Shown here piece after piece: positions 8,852 through 17,514 of a stretch of DNA of 64,000 nt. Below the pieces are notes generated by a model, which made no database searches, was not told the DNA's origin, and saw nothing but the letters and a program-made list of their open reading frames with translations. Within the stretch, counting starts at the first letter, position 1; every line of letters begins with the position of its first letter. The stretch is from Cloacibacillus porcorum (GTDB lineage Bacteria; Synergistota; Synergistia; Synergistales; Synergistaceae): assembly GCF_001701045.1 (NCBI RefSeq), contig NZ_CP016757.1, forward strand, positions 1,853,501 through 1,917,500. Reading direction: 5' to 3'. A program made the translations under genes and the position numbers.

Positions 8852-10222
8852 TTATTTCCCTGTTTTAACTAGCAGCGCCGCCGTCTCCACGTGCCCGGTC
8901 TGCGGGAACATATCGAAGGGACGCGCCTCAAGCGGCGTGTAGCCTCCCTCCGCGAGGCGCTTGATATCTCTGGCGAGCGTCGCCGGGTTGCAGGAGACGT
9001 ATACGATCCTCTCCGGAACCGCCTTCAGCATCGCGGCGATGACTTTTTCGTCGCAGCCGGAGCGCGGCGGGTCCACCACTACGACGTCGCAGCGGCTGCC
9101 GCTTAGGCTCTCCGCGATATCCTCCGCCTGAGCGGTGTGCGGGACGATCTTTTTTATGCCGTTCCGTTCGGCGTTGCCGGCGATATACTTCGCCGCGGGA
9201 AGCCAGCTTTCAACGGCGGTCACCTCGGCGCCGCCGGCGGCTAAGAAGGCGGTGAGGCTGCCGACGCCGGAATAGAGTTCGAGTATTTTACCGGGCGCGC
9301 CGTCGAGGGCAAGCCCCGCGGCGTACTCGTAAAGACTGAGGGCCTGGGCGGAGTTCACCTGGAAAAAGGAGCTGGCCTCGAAGGTGAAATTATATCTTCC
9401 CAGCCGTTCACTCATCAGCTCCGCGCCGTATATGGGTATGGTACGGCCGCCCCAGATGAAATTCCCGGGAGAGTCGTTTATGTTATATACCATCCCAGAC
9501 AGTCCCTTTATCTTTTGCGCGGCGGAGCGCAGGCTCTTTTCCTCTTTTTTTGAAAGCGGCCGTCTGCCGATCACCGCGCAGAGCGAATCCTCGCCGAACT
9601 GCGCCTGCCTAACGACGATATGGCGGATCAGCTCGTTCGGCAGTGACCGCCTGCCCTCGCGCGCGCCGCAAAAGCCCTCTTCGCGCAGTGCCGTGAGAAG
9701 CCCGTTAAGATTTCTATTTATCTGCGGCAGCAGTACGGGGCAGTCGGAATATGGGATTATATCGTGGCTGCGCGGCCTGTAAAAACCCGCGCGCAGGCTT
9801 TCGCCGCCAAGGCTCTGCACCGGCAGCGACGCCTTGTTGCGGTAACCCCAAAGCTCCGGCGAAGGAACGCACTCATGAACGTTCGGCGCCTCTATCCCGC
9901 CGATCCTCTCCAATGCGTCAACAACCGTCTTCCGCTTCATCCTCAGCTGGGCGCCGTAGGATATGTGCTGGAGCTGACAGCCTCCGCAGCGTCCAAAGAT
10001 GCCGCAGGCCGGCGTTATACGCTCGGGCGATTCGGATAACCTGCGCAGCACTTTAGCCGTCCCGTAGTTTTTCTTCTTTGTGACAAGACGGGCTTCCACC
10101 TCTTCGCCAGGAAGGGCGTCGGCGACAAAGACAACAAAACGCTCGTCGCCCGCGCGGACGACGCCTTCGCCTTCGTTATTAAGATCTGAAATCGTAACCT
10201 TTATCTTATCTCCCTGTATCAT
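8852..10222 (-). CDS. rlmD: 23S rRNA (uracil-5-)-methyltransferase, RlmD/RumA family
   Basis: SAM-dependent methyltransferase that makes 5-methyluridine in 23S rRNA (U1939 in E. coli). An N-terminal TRAM RNA-binding domain (about 1-60) precedes Fe-S cluster cysteines Cys73, Cys79 and Cys82 (ACGIFGRCGGCQ) with a fourth Cys further on. The Rossmann methylase core carries LELYSGVGSLTAFLA, the VVVDPPRSGC motif and the catalytic-cysteine segment YVSCNPATLARD. Length of 456 residues is normal. The related RlmCD and TrmA-type enzymes differ in specificity, so the exact uridine is inferred. Single-gene unit, divergent from the EIIC-EAL gene. Confidence 0.92.
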   Translation of the reverse strand: MIQGDKIKVTISDLNNEGEGVVRAGDERFVVFVADALPGEEVEARLVTKKKNYGTAKVLRRLSESPERITPACGIFGRCGGCQLQHISYGAQLRMKRKTVVDALERIGGIEAPNVHECVPSPELWGYRNKASLPVQSLGGESLRAGFYRPRSHDIIPYSDCPVLLPQINRNLNGLLTALREEGFCGAREGRRSLPNELIRHIVVRQAQFGEDSLCAVIGRRPLSKKEEKSLRSAAQKIKGLSGMVYNINDSPGNFIWGGRTIPIYGAELMSERLGRYNFTFEASSFFQVNSAQALSLYEYAAGLALDGAPGKILELYSGVGSLTAFLAAGGAEVTAVESWLPAAKYIAGNAERNGIKKIVPHTAQAEDIAESLSGSRCDVVVVDPPRSGCDEKVIAAMLKAVPERIVYVSCNPATLARDIKRLAEGGYTPLEARPFDMFPQTGHVETAALLVKTGK

Positions 10223-10289
10223 GGGTGATACTATACACTAAAAACCGCCCTCTTGCGTAGGTAAAATCCTCTTCCATACCTTAGTATTA

Positions 10290-10307
10290 TATGGCTATAT
10301 CGCCATA
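10290..10307. promoter_or_regulatory. inverted repeat upstream of the EIIC-EAL gene
   Basis: TATGGC-TATATC-GCCATA, a perfect 6-bp inverted repeat with 6-base spacer, ends 19 bases before the EIIC-EAL start codon in the divergent rlmD region. It could be an operator; no cognate regulator is identifiable. Confidence 0.35.
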
Positions 10308-10326
10308 ATATACGGAGAGTATATAA

Positions 10327-12426
10327 ATGAAAATAGATAATACCATAGAAATGATAGAGACTTTACCAATGACGAGGGCGCTGCGTACGGCCCTGGTAAT
10401 GTCCATCCCCATCCTGATGATCGGTTCCTTCTCGCTGATACTTAAGTCTCTTCCCATACCGGCCTATCAGCGCTTTTTAGAGATTTTTTTCGGCGGCGCG
10501 CTTCGTGATATTCTGGACATCGCCCACCGGGCGACGTTTGGGATATTTTCACTCTATATGGTGCTTGCGGTGAGCAGGAATTATTCGCAGGACAACAGCT
10601 CCGACCCGCTCATGTTTTACGGCGCACCGATCGCTTCGCTGATATCCTTCGTCATTTTATGCGGTTTTTTTTCCGGGCGTCCCTCAATAGCGGCTCTCGG
10701 CGTCAACGGCATGTTCACCGCCCTCCTATGCGCCGTATGCATACCTCCGGCATATCTTTGCTTTGTTAAGAGATTCGGCGGCAGGCGAAGGATATATACC
10801 AAAGGGGCGGATTATATATTCAACCTCGCGATCGGCTCCCTGCTGCCGCTCTTTCTGACGGTACTTTTCGTCTCTTCGCTTAACTATATTATCGTACAGT
10901 CATTCGGCGTCTCAGGGCTGTATGAACTATTGGTAAAGGGCGGACAGCACATTTTCAGCGGCAGGGAGCGTTCACTGAAAAGCGCGGTACTCTTCCTCGT
11001 ATCTTCAGGGGTGATGTGGTTCTTCGGCATCCACGGCAACAATGTGCTCGACAGTGTTATTAAAACCGTCTTTTACCCCGGCATAGAGGTAAACCATTCA
11101 ATGCTTGCCGTAGGGCTGGTCCCCAGCGAGATATTAACGAAGACCTTCTTTGACACCTTTGTATATATGGGCGGCTGCGGCGGCGCTATCTCGCTGTTGG
11201 CCGCCGTACTTATTTTTTCTAAGAGGCCCAGCAGCCGCAACCTCGCCAAGCTCGCTTTTCTGCCGATGCTCTTCAATGTCAACGAGATCATGCTCATCGG
11301 CCTGCCGGTGGTACTCAACCCAATATTCCTGATCCCCTTTATCCTGACGCCGATAACCTCATGTCTGATCTCATATGCCGCCTTTTACTTTGAACTGCTC
11401 CCTGTCACCGTCAACGCCGTCGAATGGACTACGCCGGTGCTCTACGGCGGCTATGCTTCGACAGGATCTATGGCCGGCGTGCTGCTGCAGCTGGTAAATA
11501 TGATCGTTGGCGTCTTCATCTACCGTCCCTTTATTCTCTTTTCAGACAAAGAGCAGGAGCTTATCTCCAACAAACAAATGAACGCCCTTGTGAGGCTGCT
11601 GCAGGAACAGGAGGTGAAACGCTCACCGGTGATGCTGACAGAGCTTTACGGAACGATGGGGGCCGTGGCGAAGGAGCTGGCGGAAGATCTCGATTACGCG
11701 CTTTTCTCACATGAACTGATGCTCTATTATCAGCCGCAGTTTGACGACAAAAGGCGCTGTATCGGCGCGGAGGCGCTGCTGCGCTGGAACCACCGCCGCT
11801 TCGGCTTTATCTATCCCCCACTTATCATAAAGCTGGCCGAAGAGAAGGGCTTCCTCTCGGAACTGGAAGAGAATATAATAATACGTGCCGCGAAGGATCT
11901 GCCGCTTGTGCAGAATGCCTTGGGCAGCGAAATATCCGTGAGCGTCAACGTATCCGGTCTGACGATCGAGACCGACGCCTTTGAACAGTTCCTGAAAAAA
12001 GCCGCTCTCAGCGGAAAGATAAACGCCGGAAAGATCAACCTCGAGGTCACAGAGCAGATGGCTCTCAGCTCCGACCCGCGAACGGAGGAGCGTCTCCGGA
12101 GGATATGCGCTTTGGGTTTTCATCTGGAGATCGACGATTTTTCCATGGGACATACGTCAGTCAAGTTTTTGCAGAGCGGCATCTTTGGAACGGTAAAGCT
12201 CGATGGAGCGATCATAAAGGATATCCTGCACAATCAGAGAAGCCGCGAGATAATCGCCTCCATCATGGGGCTCTCCCGCTCGCTCGGATTTAAGGTCATC
12301 GCCGAATATGTGGAGAACGAGGCCATCATGGAGGCGCTTGAGGAGATAGGCTGCCGAGCATACCAGGGGTACCTTTTCAGCCCGCCGCTGCCGCTTGATA
12401 GGCTGCCGGAGTCCGTCAAAAAATAA
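10327..12426 (+). CDS. PTS EIIC-like membrane domain fused to an EAL c-di-GMP phosphodiesterase
   Basis: A 699-residue fusion. Residues 1 to about 410 form a multi-helix domain of the PTS EIIC (lactose/cellobiose) type, with the signature FFGIHGNN near 235-242 and an NEIMLIGLPVVLNP segment. After a short linker an EAL domain (about 455-695) keeps the main catalytic signatures: EAL at 482-484, VNVS, EVTEQ, the DD pair in DDFSMG, KLDG, AEYVENE and QGYLF. It is therefore predicted to hydrolyse c-di-GMP in response to a sugar or to transport state. No EIIA or EIIB gene is nearby, so it probably senses rather than phosphorylates sugar. The lspA gene follows after 24 bases. Domain calls are firm; the ligand is unknown. 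Confidence 0.88.
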   Translation: MKIDNTIEMIETLPMTRALRTALVMSIPILMIGSFSLILKSLPIPAYQRFLEIFFGGALRDILDIAHRATFGIFSLYMVLAVSRNYSQDNSSDPLMFYGAPIASLISFVILCGFFSGRPSIAALGVNGMFTALLCAVCIPPAYLCFVKRFGGRRRIYTKGADYIFNLAIGSLLPLFLTVLFVSSLNYIIVQSFGVSGLYELLVKGGQHIFSGRERSLKSAVLFLVSSGVMWFFGIHGNNVLDSVIKTVFYPGIEVNHSMLAVGLVPSEILTKTFFDTFVYMGGCGGAISLLAAVLIFSKRPSSRNLAKLAFLPMLFNVNEIMLIGLPVVLNPIFLIPFILTPITSCLISYAAFYFELLPVTVNAVEWTTPVLYGGYASTGSMAGVLLQLVNMIVGVFIYRPFILFSDKEQELISNKQMNALVRLLQEQEVKRSPVMLTELYGTMGAVAKELAEDLDYALFSHELMLYYQPQFDDKRRCIGAEALLRWNHRRFGFIYPPLIIKLAEEKGFLSELEENIIIRAAKDLPLVQNALGSEISVSVNVSGLTIETDAFEQFLKKAALSGKINAGKINLEVTEQMALSSDPRTEERLRRICALGFHLEIDDFSMGHTSVKFLQSGIFGTVKLDGAIIKDILHNQRSREIIASIMGLSRSLGFKVIAEYVENEAIMEALEEIGCRAYQGYLFSPPLPLDRLPESVKK

Positions 12427-12450
12427 AATATATATGGAGGGGGACGCGAA

Positions 12451-12909
12451 TTGAGAGAATATATATCTTCGAAAGCAGCGCTGATATGCACCGCCGCCTT
12501 TTTTATCTCTCTCTTCGCTGACAGGCTGACGAAATATGCGGCGTTAAGGCTGGGATGGAACACCAGCCTTAACGCCGGTCTCTCTTTCGGGCTCTTCAGC
12601 GAGACCGGATCTTCCGTGGTTACGGCGGCCAGCGCAGTTATCTTATTGATATTATTGATTCTTTGTGTACACTGCGCGCGCTGGCGGGGGCCGCTTTTCC
12701 GTCTCGGCGGCGGTTTTATGCTCGGCGGGGCCGCCGGTAATCTCATGGACAGACTGTCCTGCGGACAGGTGATCGACTGGCTTCCGCTTCCTATGTCGGA
12801 GATATTTTTCCGAGGCGGGCTATGGATAAACGCGGCGGATATTTTTCTGTCCGCAGGAGCGGCGATGATAATTTTCGCACTTTGGAAAGAGCGCAAAAGC
12901 GGCTTATAG
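12451..12909 (+). CDS. lspA: lipoprotein signal peptidase (signal peptidase II)
   Basis: Inner-membrane aspartyl protease that removes signal peptides from diacylglyceryl-prolipoproteins. The 152-residue protein has four hydrophobic segments and all family motifs: DRLTK near residue 24, NAGLSFGL, GNLMDRL with the first catalytic Asp, and WINAADIF with the second. The start is a TTG preceded by GGAGGGGG at good spacing. It probably shares a transcript with the EIIC-EAL gene and converges on the response regulator gene five bases away. Confidence 0.93.
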   Translation: MREYISSKAALICTAAFFISLFADRLTKYAALRLGWNTSLNAGLSFGLFSETGSSVVTAASAVILLILLILCVHCARWRGPLFRLGGGFMLGGAAGNLMDRLSCGQVIDWLPLPMSEIFFRGGLWINAADIFLSAGAAMIIFALWKERKSGL

Positions 12910-12914
12910 GCCGG

Positions 12915-13727
12915 TCAAACTTTATTCCGCCCGCGCCCGCTTACCTTTGTCAGGTATCCAACCGTAAACTCCGCCCAACTGTAGTTCTTCATATACTCCC
13001 CCGTAAAGGAATTTACCGCGGCGACCTCACCGCGCAGAAAGCGGTAATAATCGCAGTCGATCATCTCGGGATTCACCGCCACGTTGTTCCGTCCCTTGAT
13101 AATGACGTCGTCGGCACCCTCGGCCCTCAGCGCCGCGATCAGGTCGGAGATGAAGGTATGTATCTGGTTGAGCAGAGAGCGGTCATAATTTTTACATTCC
13201 CATAGTATGGCGGCAATCTCCGCCATCGTCGCGCCCGCCCCGCGCCGGTCAATCAGATAGGCGAACAGCTCCTTTGACTTTGCTCTTTTAAAATGTACTG
13301 GCCTGTCGCCCGAGAAGACCTCAAAGTTGCCAAAGGTCTGGACGCGCAAGCGACATCCCCTATCCTTAGCCACGGAGAGACGCAGATTGGCCAACTCCGC
13401 CTCAATATCCTCAATAGAGGCCGGTTTCAGCAGATATCCGGAGGCACGAAGCTTAAAGGCGTCCACCGCGTATTCGGAATACCCGGTGAGGAAGATCACC
13501 GCAGCCGTGGGCGATATTCTGTTTATCTCCGTGGCAAGCGCCAGCCCGTCCATGCCGCGCATATTGATGTCGACAAAGGCGGCGTCGATATTATTTTCCT
13601 CTATATACTTAAGAGCCTCCGCCGGTTTTGTGAAACCCTTGACTTTTGACACGTAGGGAAGCGATATGAGCTGCTCCACAAGATCCTCAAGGACAAGTTT
13701 TTCGTCGTCTACCGCAATGATTTTCAT
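12915..13727 (-). CDS. response regulator with SARP-like DNA-binding output
   Basis: A 270-residue two-component regulator. The receiver domain (1-118) has the acidic pair in VDDE, phospho-acceptor Asp53 (FVDINMRG), the Thr of FLTG and Lys in LLKPAS. The output part (about 128-260) reads as an OmpR/SARP-type winged helix (RVQTFGNFEVF, FKRAKSKELFAYLI) plus a short helical extension like the beginning of a bacterial transcriptional activation domain. This differs from the LytTR output that usually accompanies LytS-type kinases. The partner kinase gene lies three bases upstream, so the two form an operon. An 11-bp tandem repeat upstream of that kinase is a candidate target. Confidence 0.85.
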   Translation of the reverse strand: MKIIAVDDEKLVLEDLVEQLISLPYVSKVKGFTKPAEALKYIEENNIDAAFVDINMRGMDGLALATEINRISPTAAVIFLTGYSEYAVDAFKLRASGYLLKPASIEDIEAELANLRLSVAKDRGCRLRVQTFGNFEVFSGDRPVHFKRAKSKELFAYLIDRRGAGATMAEIAAILWECKNYDRSLLNQIHTFISDLIAALRAEGADDVIIKGRNNVAVNPEMIDCDYYRFLRGEVAAVNSFTGEYMKNYSWAEFTVGYLTKVSGRGRNKV

Positions 13728-13730
13728 AAC

Positions 13731-15578
13731 TTATACACTCCTAACGCCAGGTTCTTGGCCTTTACGCTTGGGAATAAAGATTTCCACCACCGTACCGCCG
13801 CCGACCGCGCTTATGACCGACAGGCTGCCGCCGCAAAGCGTCTCCAGCCTCTTTCGCGTATTTTCTATTCCTACATGGCTTCTGTCGTCATTATTGACCC
13901 TCTCCGGGTCAAACCCCACGCCGTCGTCGGAAACCTTAACCAAGTATCCACTCCCGGTCTCCGCCGATGAGATGGTGATCGTGCCTCCACCCTCTTTCTG
14001 GGTAATGCCGTAGCGGATGGCGTTTTCAACAAGGGGCTGGATAGTGAGCACCGGTATCAGAAAACGGCTTGCCGTGATATCATACTTGACCCGGACGTCA
14101 TCTCCGAAGCGCAGCTCCTCTATGTAGAGATAGTTTTTCATATGGGCAAGCTCCCGGTCAAAGGTTATCAGCGGTTCATGTGAGAGTGAGTCCATATTGC
14201 CGCGAAGATATTTTGAAAAGCGTGTTATAGCCTCGCGCGCCGTCTCCGGGTCTTTGGCACAGAGAGCCTTGATCGCCGCAAGGGCATTGTAGAGGAAATG
14301 CGGCTGTATTTGCGAAAGCATTATCGCCACCCGGCTCTGGATGAGCGCCCTCTCCATCGAATCTGTCTCGGCGGCGGCGTCAGCGTTTCGTTTAAACTGC
14401 CAGACGAGTATTCCCCACTGCACCGATACAAAGATGAGAAATCCCGTGCGCGTCCATAGATTGGCGTTATAATGATTTCCCCAAAAGAACAGAATATCAA
14501 GACATCCGCCGGCAGCGACGGGCAGAACGGAGAAAAGTACCGCCGTGCTGAAGGTTTTCCGCCTTTTTCTCCGTTCACATAGCAGCGCCAGGAGCGAGAC
14601 CGCCAGCGCACCCATGAGGATATTCGATCCATAGAACGAGGTGTCATATACATCTATTCTGCCAGCCAGCTGGCGGGCCTCGACGAAGATAACGCTCACG
14701 GCCTGAAATATGGAGTAGGCCATCAGCGTCATACGGCGTCTGCCGGTGGTGTATGTCGAGATATAAAGAGTAAAAAATATCCCCATGAAATACAGCCCGT
14801 ACATATCAAGACTTCCGATGAAAGCCGGATAGGGCACTAGAAGCGGCAAGATGTCAAACTGTATGGAAAACCATATGCCGCTGCTGATGGTAAAGGCCGC
14901 GCCATAAAAGAGATCTTTCGTCTTGTGCCGTTTCAAAAATAGCAGTAACAGCGCCGTGCATAATTCCAGCAGCCCCAGAAAAAAGACGAATATTCCCACC
15001 ACAAAGGAGAAACCATGCTTTGTGAAGACCATTCGGTAGAGCGCGTCGGGAGAGCCGCTGTACATCTCATTGAGCAGGACGTTAACGCTGCTGTAGTGCA
15101 CCTTCTTATAAACATTTGATATCTCCAGCCTGATATCGTCATCCTTCGCTATGCCCGGTGAGGCAAAAAAATGCCACACATTGCCGGGGCTTCTGACATA
15201 TAGCGACGTCGAGCGGTCATAGCCAAAGCTGTATATCTGCGTACCATTCCTGAATAACCTGATCCGCAGGTCGGTAATGCGCAGCATGACAAAATCTTTT
15301 TTCTCCACGTTCTCGGAGAGACGTCCCGTTACAACGATGTTTCTATGACCGCTTAAATCGAAGCGCGTATCTTCACGCAGCTCCTTTTCCTGGCCGCCGT
15401 CAACGCTGTAAGTACCTCTGATATATAGGTGCGAGAAAGGCGAATCGAGGCTCAGCTTTGCGTTCTCCTGCGTCACGAGCCAGGAGGCAAGAATATAAAG
15501 AAGCGCGAGAGCGGTAATTAACAGTACACATAGGGCCCTATCCGTAAAAAAATATCTCAGTTTCAGTCGCTTGAACAT
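13731..15578 (-). CDS. LytS-type sensor histidine kinase with 7TM sensor (7TMR-DISM-like)
   Basis: Membrane sensor kinase of about 615 residues. An N-terminal anchor helix is followed by an extracytoplasmic beta-rich domain (about 40-190) and a block of seven helices (about 195-390), the layout of 7TMR-DISM receptors. The cytoplasmic part is of the His_kinase/LytS type: SQIQPHFLYN with His427 as the predicted phosphorylation site, QPLVENAIRYGI as N-box and DDGVGFD as G-box. The ATG at 15578 follows GGGAGGCGGGCC, a better start than the ATG seven codons upstream. First gene of the two-component operon. Confidence 0.88.
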   Translation of the reverse strand: MFKRLKLRYFFTDRALCVLLITALALLYILASWLVTQENAKLSLDSPFSHLYIRGTYSVDGGQEKELREDTRFDLSGHRNIVVTGRLSENVEKKDFVMLRITDLRIRLFRNGTQIYSFGYDRSTSLYVRSPGNVWHFFASPGIAKDDDIRLEISNVYKKVHYSSVNVLLNEMYSGSPDALYRMVFTKHGFSFVVGIFVFFLGLLELCTALLLLFLKRHKTKDLFYGAAFTISSGIWFSIQFDILPLLVPYPAFIGSLDMYGLYFMGIFFTLYISTYTTGRRRMTLMAYSIFQAVSVIFVEARQLAGRIDVYDTSFYGSNILMGALAVSLLALLCERRKRRKTFSTAVLFSVLPVAAGGCLDILFFWGNHYNANLWTRTGFLIFVSVQWGILVWQFKRNADAAAETDSMERALIQSRVAIMLSQIQPHFLYNALAAIKALCAKDPETAREAITRFSKYLRGNMDSLSHEPLITFDRELAHMKNYLYIEELRFGDDVRVKYDITASRFLIPVLTIQPLVENAIRYGITQKEGGGTITISSAETGSGYLVKVSDDGVGFDPERVNNDDRSHVGIENTRKRLETLCGGSLSVISAVGGGTVVEIFIPKRKGQEPGVRSV

Positions 15579-15625
15579 GGCCCGCCTCCCACAGCGCAAA
15601 GTAGTTATAAAAGGATATTATATAA

Positions 15626-15647
15626 AGTCCAACAAAAGTCCAACAAA
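15626..15647. promoter_or_regulatory. exact 11-bp tandem repeat, candidate SARP-type operator
   Basis: AGTCCAACAAA occurs twice without any gap, about 50-70 bases upstream of the kinase gene and about 175 bases ahead of the divergent TetR/REC/GGDEF gene. SARP regulators are known to bind direct repeats with an 11-bp period. This makes it a plausible autoregulatory site for the SARP-like response regulator of the same operon. Inference only. Confidence 0.45.
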
Positions 15648-15819
15648 TTTTGTCATTTTTACAGTAAACTATTCATTTGCGGGGTGATTTTTCTATACTA
15701 ACATATGTTGTTGATAATTATTATAGTTTATGTTATGTTATGGTGCAAAAGTTGGAATGATACTGCAATCATGAAATAGATGGTTTCAGTGAAGCTGAAA
15801 TCATACGGAGGCCTCTTCA

Positions 15820-17514
15820 ATGCGGATATTTGACCTGAAATTCGGCCGACAGACTTTTGAAAAACCGACACTTGAATTTCTTGAAAGAGCCTTTGCTCTA
15901 TTTATAAGAGACGGCCTTTCGTTAACATCGATGGAGACGATCTCCGGCATCGGCGGAAGCACCGCCGATGTCAAAAGCTGCCCATTTACGACAAAAGAGG
16001 ACGTAATATCCGCTCTGCTGGAGATAGTCTTTCAATATACCGCCGGGCAGATGCTGGAGTCCTGTGATTCCGCCGGTTATGCAGATCTTTCCGGTTTAGA
16101 GAGGCTGCGTCTTTATATAACGCAGCAGGAAAAGATATTGGCCGACAGCCCTGAGATTTTTATCTTCTTCAGGGAGCTGGAAAGCGCCTTTGCCAGAAAA
16201 GAGCTTTCAGATCATCTGCTGAAAAAATATACCGACGGCATGCTACCCATAAGAGAACGCCTCACCGAGTCCTATAGAATCGGCGTCAAAGAGGGTACGG
16301 TACGTAAGGATACTGACATCGGGCGTGCCTCGTCGGTATTCTTCAACACGCTTATGGCTCTGCTCCAACACATCGCCGCGATGAGCCGGATTACCGCCGG
16401 GTATGATTCCGCCAGCGAAATATCCATCTTTGCGGACTCCATGCTGGGGTATCTGAAATATTGTGCGGCGGCGAAAGATAATAATAACGGCTATATCTTA
16501 TCCTCCTCCCTGAAAACGGTGGAGTTTCCCGAAGGGGAAGGCAAAACATCCGCCGACAAAAATTTGATACTGATCGTGGACGACGAATGGGTCAACCGCG
16601 CCATCCTCTCAAAGATGTTCAGCGGCATCCACGCCACCGCCGAAGCGGAAAACGGCGCAGCGGCCTTGGAATACCTTAAACGGCACGGGCGGAAGGTAAA
16701 GATAATACTGCTCGACCTGCTGATGCCGGTCATGGACGGCTTTGAGCTGCTGGCCCTCATCAAAGCGGACGAGACGTTAAAAAATATCCCAATAATCATC
16801 ACCTCAGTGGCGGGGGAAAAGAGCGAAGAGCGGGCACTGGCGATGGGTGCGGATGAATTCATCGCCAAGCCTTATGTTCCCGCCGTCCTGCGGCAGCGAG
16901 TCGAGACCGTCCTGGAAAACGCACGGCTGCGCGCAGAAATGCGGGCGACCGAGGGCCGGAACGAGATCATAAAAGAGGCGTTTTTCGACTACCTGACCGG
17001 GATCTATAACAGGCGGGGCTTTGAAACTACCCTGCGCGCCGGAGATTTTTCCGATAAAGAGATGCTCCACGCCTTCTATATGCTGGATATGGACAATCTG
17101 AAAATGTATAACGATACCAGGGGACACAGCTGGGGAGACAGCGCGATAAAGGCCTTTGCCTACGCATTGAAAGAGAACCTTCGCACATACGACATCGCGG
17201 CCCGTATTGGCGGAGATGAGTTCGTCGTTCTGCTCAAAAATCTGCCCTCCAAAGAGACGGCGCTCCAACGCGGCAGCGATTTTTGCACGAAGGTATGCCA
17301 GTCCGGTTTTGAGGACCCCATATCATGTTCAGTGGGACTTACAGTCTTCAAAGGCGAGCCGAATATGAAGAGGCTGATGGAAGAGGCAGACGCGGCGCTC
17401 TACGCGGCCAAAAGAAGAGGCAGGCACTGCTGCTGCATATGGGACGAGGCCACGATGAAGATACCGTACACATCAGAGGAAACGGAAAAGAGACGATTTG
17501 ACAATGAACGGTAA
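15820..17514 (+). CDS. TetR-like N-terminus fused to REC and GGDEF: predicted diguanylate cyclase
   Basis: A 564-residue three-part protein. Residues about 12-215 align by eye with the TetR fold: FALFIRDGLSLTSMETISGIGG in place of the usual helix-turn-helix, then FTTKEDVISALLEIVF, then a helical ligand-binding-like body. A receiver domain follows (about 240-360) with Asp299 in LLDLLMPVMDG and Lys in IAKPY. The GGDEF domain (about 385-545) has an intact active site, RIGGDEFVVLL at 462-472. Predicted to make c-di-GMP when phosphorylated, probably by the hybrid kinase whose start it overlaps. Whether the HTH still binds DNA is doubtful. A TTTCAG/CTGAAA hairpin sits upstream of its ribosome-binding site. 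Confidence 0.82.
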   Translation: MRIFDLKFGRQTFEKPTLEFLERAFALFIRDGLSLTSMETISGIGGSTADVKSCPFTTKEDVISALLEIVFQYTAGQMLESCDSAGYADLSGLERLRLYITQQEKILADSPEIFIFFRELESAFARKELSDHLLKKYTDGMLPIRERLTESYRIGVKEGTVRKDTDIGRASSVFFNTLMALLQHIAAMSRITAGYDSASEISIFADSMLGYLKYCAAAKDNNNGYILSSSLKTVEFPEGEGKTSADKNLILIVDDEWVNRAILSKMFSGIHATAEAENGAAALEYLKRHGRKVKIILLDLLMPVMDGFELLALIKADETLKNIPIIITSVAGEKSEERALAMGADEFIAKPYVPAVLRQRVETVLENARLRAEMRATEGRNEIIKEAFFDYLTGIYNRRGFETTLRAGDFSDKEMLHAFYMLDMDNLKMYNDTRGHSWGDSAIKAFAYALKENLRTYDIAARIGGDEFVVLLKNLPSKETALQRGSDFCTKVCQSGFEDPISCSVGLTVFKGEPNMKRLMEEADAALYAAKRRGRHCCCIWDEATMKIPYTSEETEKRRFDNER

